This document shows positions 62,658-64,000 of a DNA stretch of 64,000 nucleotides, one piece after another (position 1 is the stretch's first letter; each line of letters begins with the position of its first letter). The DNA comes from Natronobeatus ordinarius (lineage in GTDB: Archaea; Halobacteriota; Halobacteria; Halobacteriales; Natrialbaceae): NCBI RefSeq assembly GCF_024362485.1, contig NZ_CP101456.1, positions 2,604,001 to 2,668,000 on the forward strand. Reading direction: 5' to 3'. A program made the translations under genes and the position numbers. The notes under the pieces were generated by a model. The model saw nothing but the letters and a program-made list of their open reading frames with translations. It was not told where the DNA came from and did no database searches.

Positions 62658-64000
62658 ATGACGATGGAAGATCGCATCGAAGAGCTCGAGGAAATGCGTG
62701 AGGAGGCCCTCATGGGCGGCGGTGAAGCCCGCATCGAACGCCAGCACGAGAAGGGGAAGATGACCGCCCGCGAGCGGATCGACTACTTCCTCGACGACGG
62801 CACGTTCACGGAGTTCGACCAGCTTCGGACCCACCAGACGCGTCAGTTCGGGATGGACGAGCAGAAGATCCCGGGCGACGGCGTCGTTACGGGCTACGGT
62901 GAGGTCAACGGCCGAACCGTCTTCGTTTTCGCCCACGACTTTACCGTCTTCGGGGGCTCGCTCGGCGAGGTGTTCGCCGAGAAGATTACCAAGGTGATGG
63001 ACATGGCGATGGAGGTCGGCGCCCCGATCGTCGGCCTGAACGACTCCGCGGGCGCACGCATCCAGGAAGGCGTCAAGAGCCTCGCCGGCTTCACCGAGAT
63101 CTTCCGGCGCAACCAGGAGGCCAGTGGCGTCGTTCCCCAGATCTCGGCCATCATGGGCCCGTGTGCCGGCGGCGCGGTCTACTCCCCGTCGATCACCGAC
63201 TTCATCTTCATGGTGAAAGATACGAGCCACATGTACATCACCGGCCCCGGCGTCACCAAGACCGTCACCGGTGAGGACGTCACCCACGAGGAACTCGGCG
63301 GCGCGATGACTCACGCCGATAAGACCGGCGTCGCCCAGTTCGCCGTCGAGGACGAAGAGCAGGCGCTCGATCAGATCAAGCGACTGCTCTCGTACCTGCC
63401 ACAGAACAACGTCGAGGACCCACCCCGGGTCGAGCCGTGGGACGACCCCGACCGTCGGGACGAGCAACTCGAGTCGATCATCCCCGAGAGCGCACAGAAG
63501 CCATACGACATGACACAGGTGATCGGCTCTGTCGTCGACGAGGGGTCGTTCTTCGAGGTCGCCGAGAACCACGCCCAGAACATCGTCGTCGGCTTCGGTC
63601 GGCTCGACGGCCGTTCCGTGGGGATCGTCGCGAACCAGCCGCGAGTCAACGCCGGGACGCTCACCGTCGACGCCTCGATGAAGGGCTCGCGCTTCGTCCG
63701 CTTCTGTGACTCCTTTAACATCCCGATCGTCACCTTCGTCGACGTCCCCGGCTACATGCCCGGCACCGACCAGGAACACCGCGGGATCATCCGTCACGGC
63801 GCCAAACTGCTCTACGCCTACTCCGAGGCGACCGTCCCGCTGCTGACGGTCATCACCCGGAAAGCCTACGGTGGGGCCTACTGCGTCATGGCCTCGAAGA
63901 ACCTCGGCGCGGACATCAACTACGCCTGGCCGACCGCCGAAATCGCCGTCATGGGCCCACAGGGTGCCGTCAACATCCTCTACCGGAACGAACTCGCCGA
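62658..64000 (+). CDS. Acyl-CoA carboxylase carboxyltransferase (beta) subunit, partial
   Basis: The first 447 residues are present; the gene runs off the right edge. Sequence blocks [54 protein letters not shown] and [14 protein letters not shown] mark the carboxyltransferase subunit used for acetyl/propionyl-CoA. It transfers CO2 from biotin to the acyl-CoA. An ATG at 62664 is a possible second start. The biotin carboxylase partner is expected beyond the edge. In haloarchaea such subunits serve propionate and odd-chain metabolism. Confidence 0.95.
   Translation, partial: MTMEDRIEELEEMREEALMGGGEARIERQHEKGKMTARERIDYFLDDGTFTEFDQLRTHQTRQFGMDEQKIPGDGVVTGYGEVNGRTVFVFAHDFTVFGGSLGEVFAEKITKVMDMAMEVGAPIVGLNDSAGARIQEGVKSLAGFTEIFRRNQEASGVVPQISAIMGPCAGGAVYSPSITDFIFMVKDTSHMYITGPGVTKTVTGEDVTHEELGGAMTHADKTGVAQFAVEDEEQALDQIKRLLSYLPQNNVEDPPRVEPWDDPDRRDEQLESIIPESAQKPYDMTQVIGSVVDEGSFFEVAENHAQNIVVGFGRLDGRSVGIVANQPRVNAGTLTVDASMKGSRFVRFCDSFNIPIVTFVDVPGYMPGTDQEHRGIIRHGAKLLYAYSEATVPLLTVITRKAYGGAYCVMASKNLGADINYAWPTAEIAVMGPQGAVNILYRNELA

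Noticed and set aside
62583-63797. Minus-strand 404-aa frame opposite the carboxylase subunit
   Set aside because: Val/Asp-rich shadow of a strongly conserved plus-strand gene.

Overview
This window reads as chromosomal DNA of a haloarchaeon (class Halobacteria). It is very GC-rich, the proteins are strongly acidic, and it carries archaeal information-processing genes: a fibrillarin/Nop5 pair, transcription factor S, TiaS, an ATP-dependent DNA ligase, a 7S SRP RNA gene and TrmB/HTH-10 type regulators. Other haloarchaeal markers are DHQ synthase II, Tat-type lipoproteins, bacterial-type PEP carboxylase, and TATA boxes placed about 26 bases before start codons (leaderless transcripts). The genus cannot be fixed from this sequence.

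Layout. 1-6 kb: exported metalloprotease, beta-propeller lipoprotein, small coiled-coil membrane protein, a decayed UspA copy and an XPB-like helicase. 6-12 kb: C/D-box RNP genes flpA and nop5 (ending in an 11-bp tandem repeat), two UspA genes, a zinc-ribbon membrane protein and DHQ synthase II. 12-13.6 kb: a TnpB-only IS200/IS605-type element with a recognisable guide-RNA end. 13.6-17 kb: tandem acetyltransferases, small zinc proteins, a beta-RFAP-synthase-like GHMP protein and tfs. 17-18.5 kb: AT-richer membrane-protein genes. 18.6-24 kb: esterase, ppc, MoxR ATPase and tRNA-Ser(CGA), with a second copy of the tRNA 3' end 114 bp downstream. 24-34 kb: membrane proteins, two transporters, an MscS channel, YhbY, the SRP RNA, HTH-10 and winged-helix regulators, an HNH-like protein and a CadD-like protein. 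34-39 kb: an overlapping hisC / AK6 kinase / CDP-alcohol transferase operon, HTH-10 regulator and DNA ligase. 39-42 kb: an overlapping DUF2178 / XRE / serine hydrolase operon behind three adjacent palindromes. 42-48 kb: MetRS, amphi-Trp protein and an AidB-like acyl-CoA dehydrogenase. 48.6-51.5 kb: a 962-residue actin-like (ASKHA) protein with a giant coiled coil and a C-terminal membrane anchor. 51.5-55.3 kb: cupin, MFS transporter, DUF7344-type regulator, DUF2270 protein and a truncated TnpB element. 55.3-64 kb: threonine synthase, glutaredoxin, XRE-type regulator, tiaS, UspA, a second MscS, TrmB, and the start of an acyl-CoA carboxylase beta subunit that runs off the right edge.

How genes fit together. 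FlpA and Nop5 form the core of the archaeal C/D-box methylation RNP. SRP RNA serves membrane targeting. PEP carboxylase, DHQ synthase II, HisC, threonine synthase and the acyl-CoA carboxylase are ordinary central or amino-acid metabolism. Two MscS channels, AI-2E and CadD-like exporters and four intact UspA genes suit osmotic and stress adaptation. The most interesting items are the actin-like coiled-coil protein (48591-51479), the palindrome-controlled DUF2178/XRE/hydrolase operon (39173-41986), and the two TnpB loci sharing one RNA-end architecture (12025-13592 and 54993-55268).
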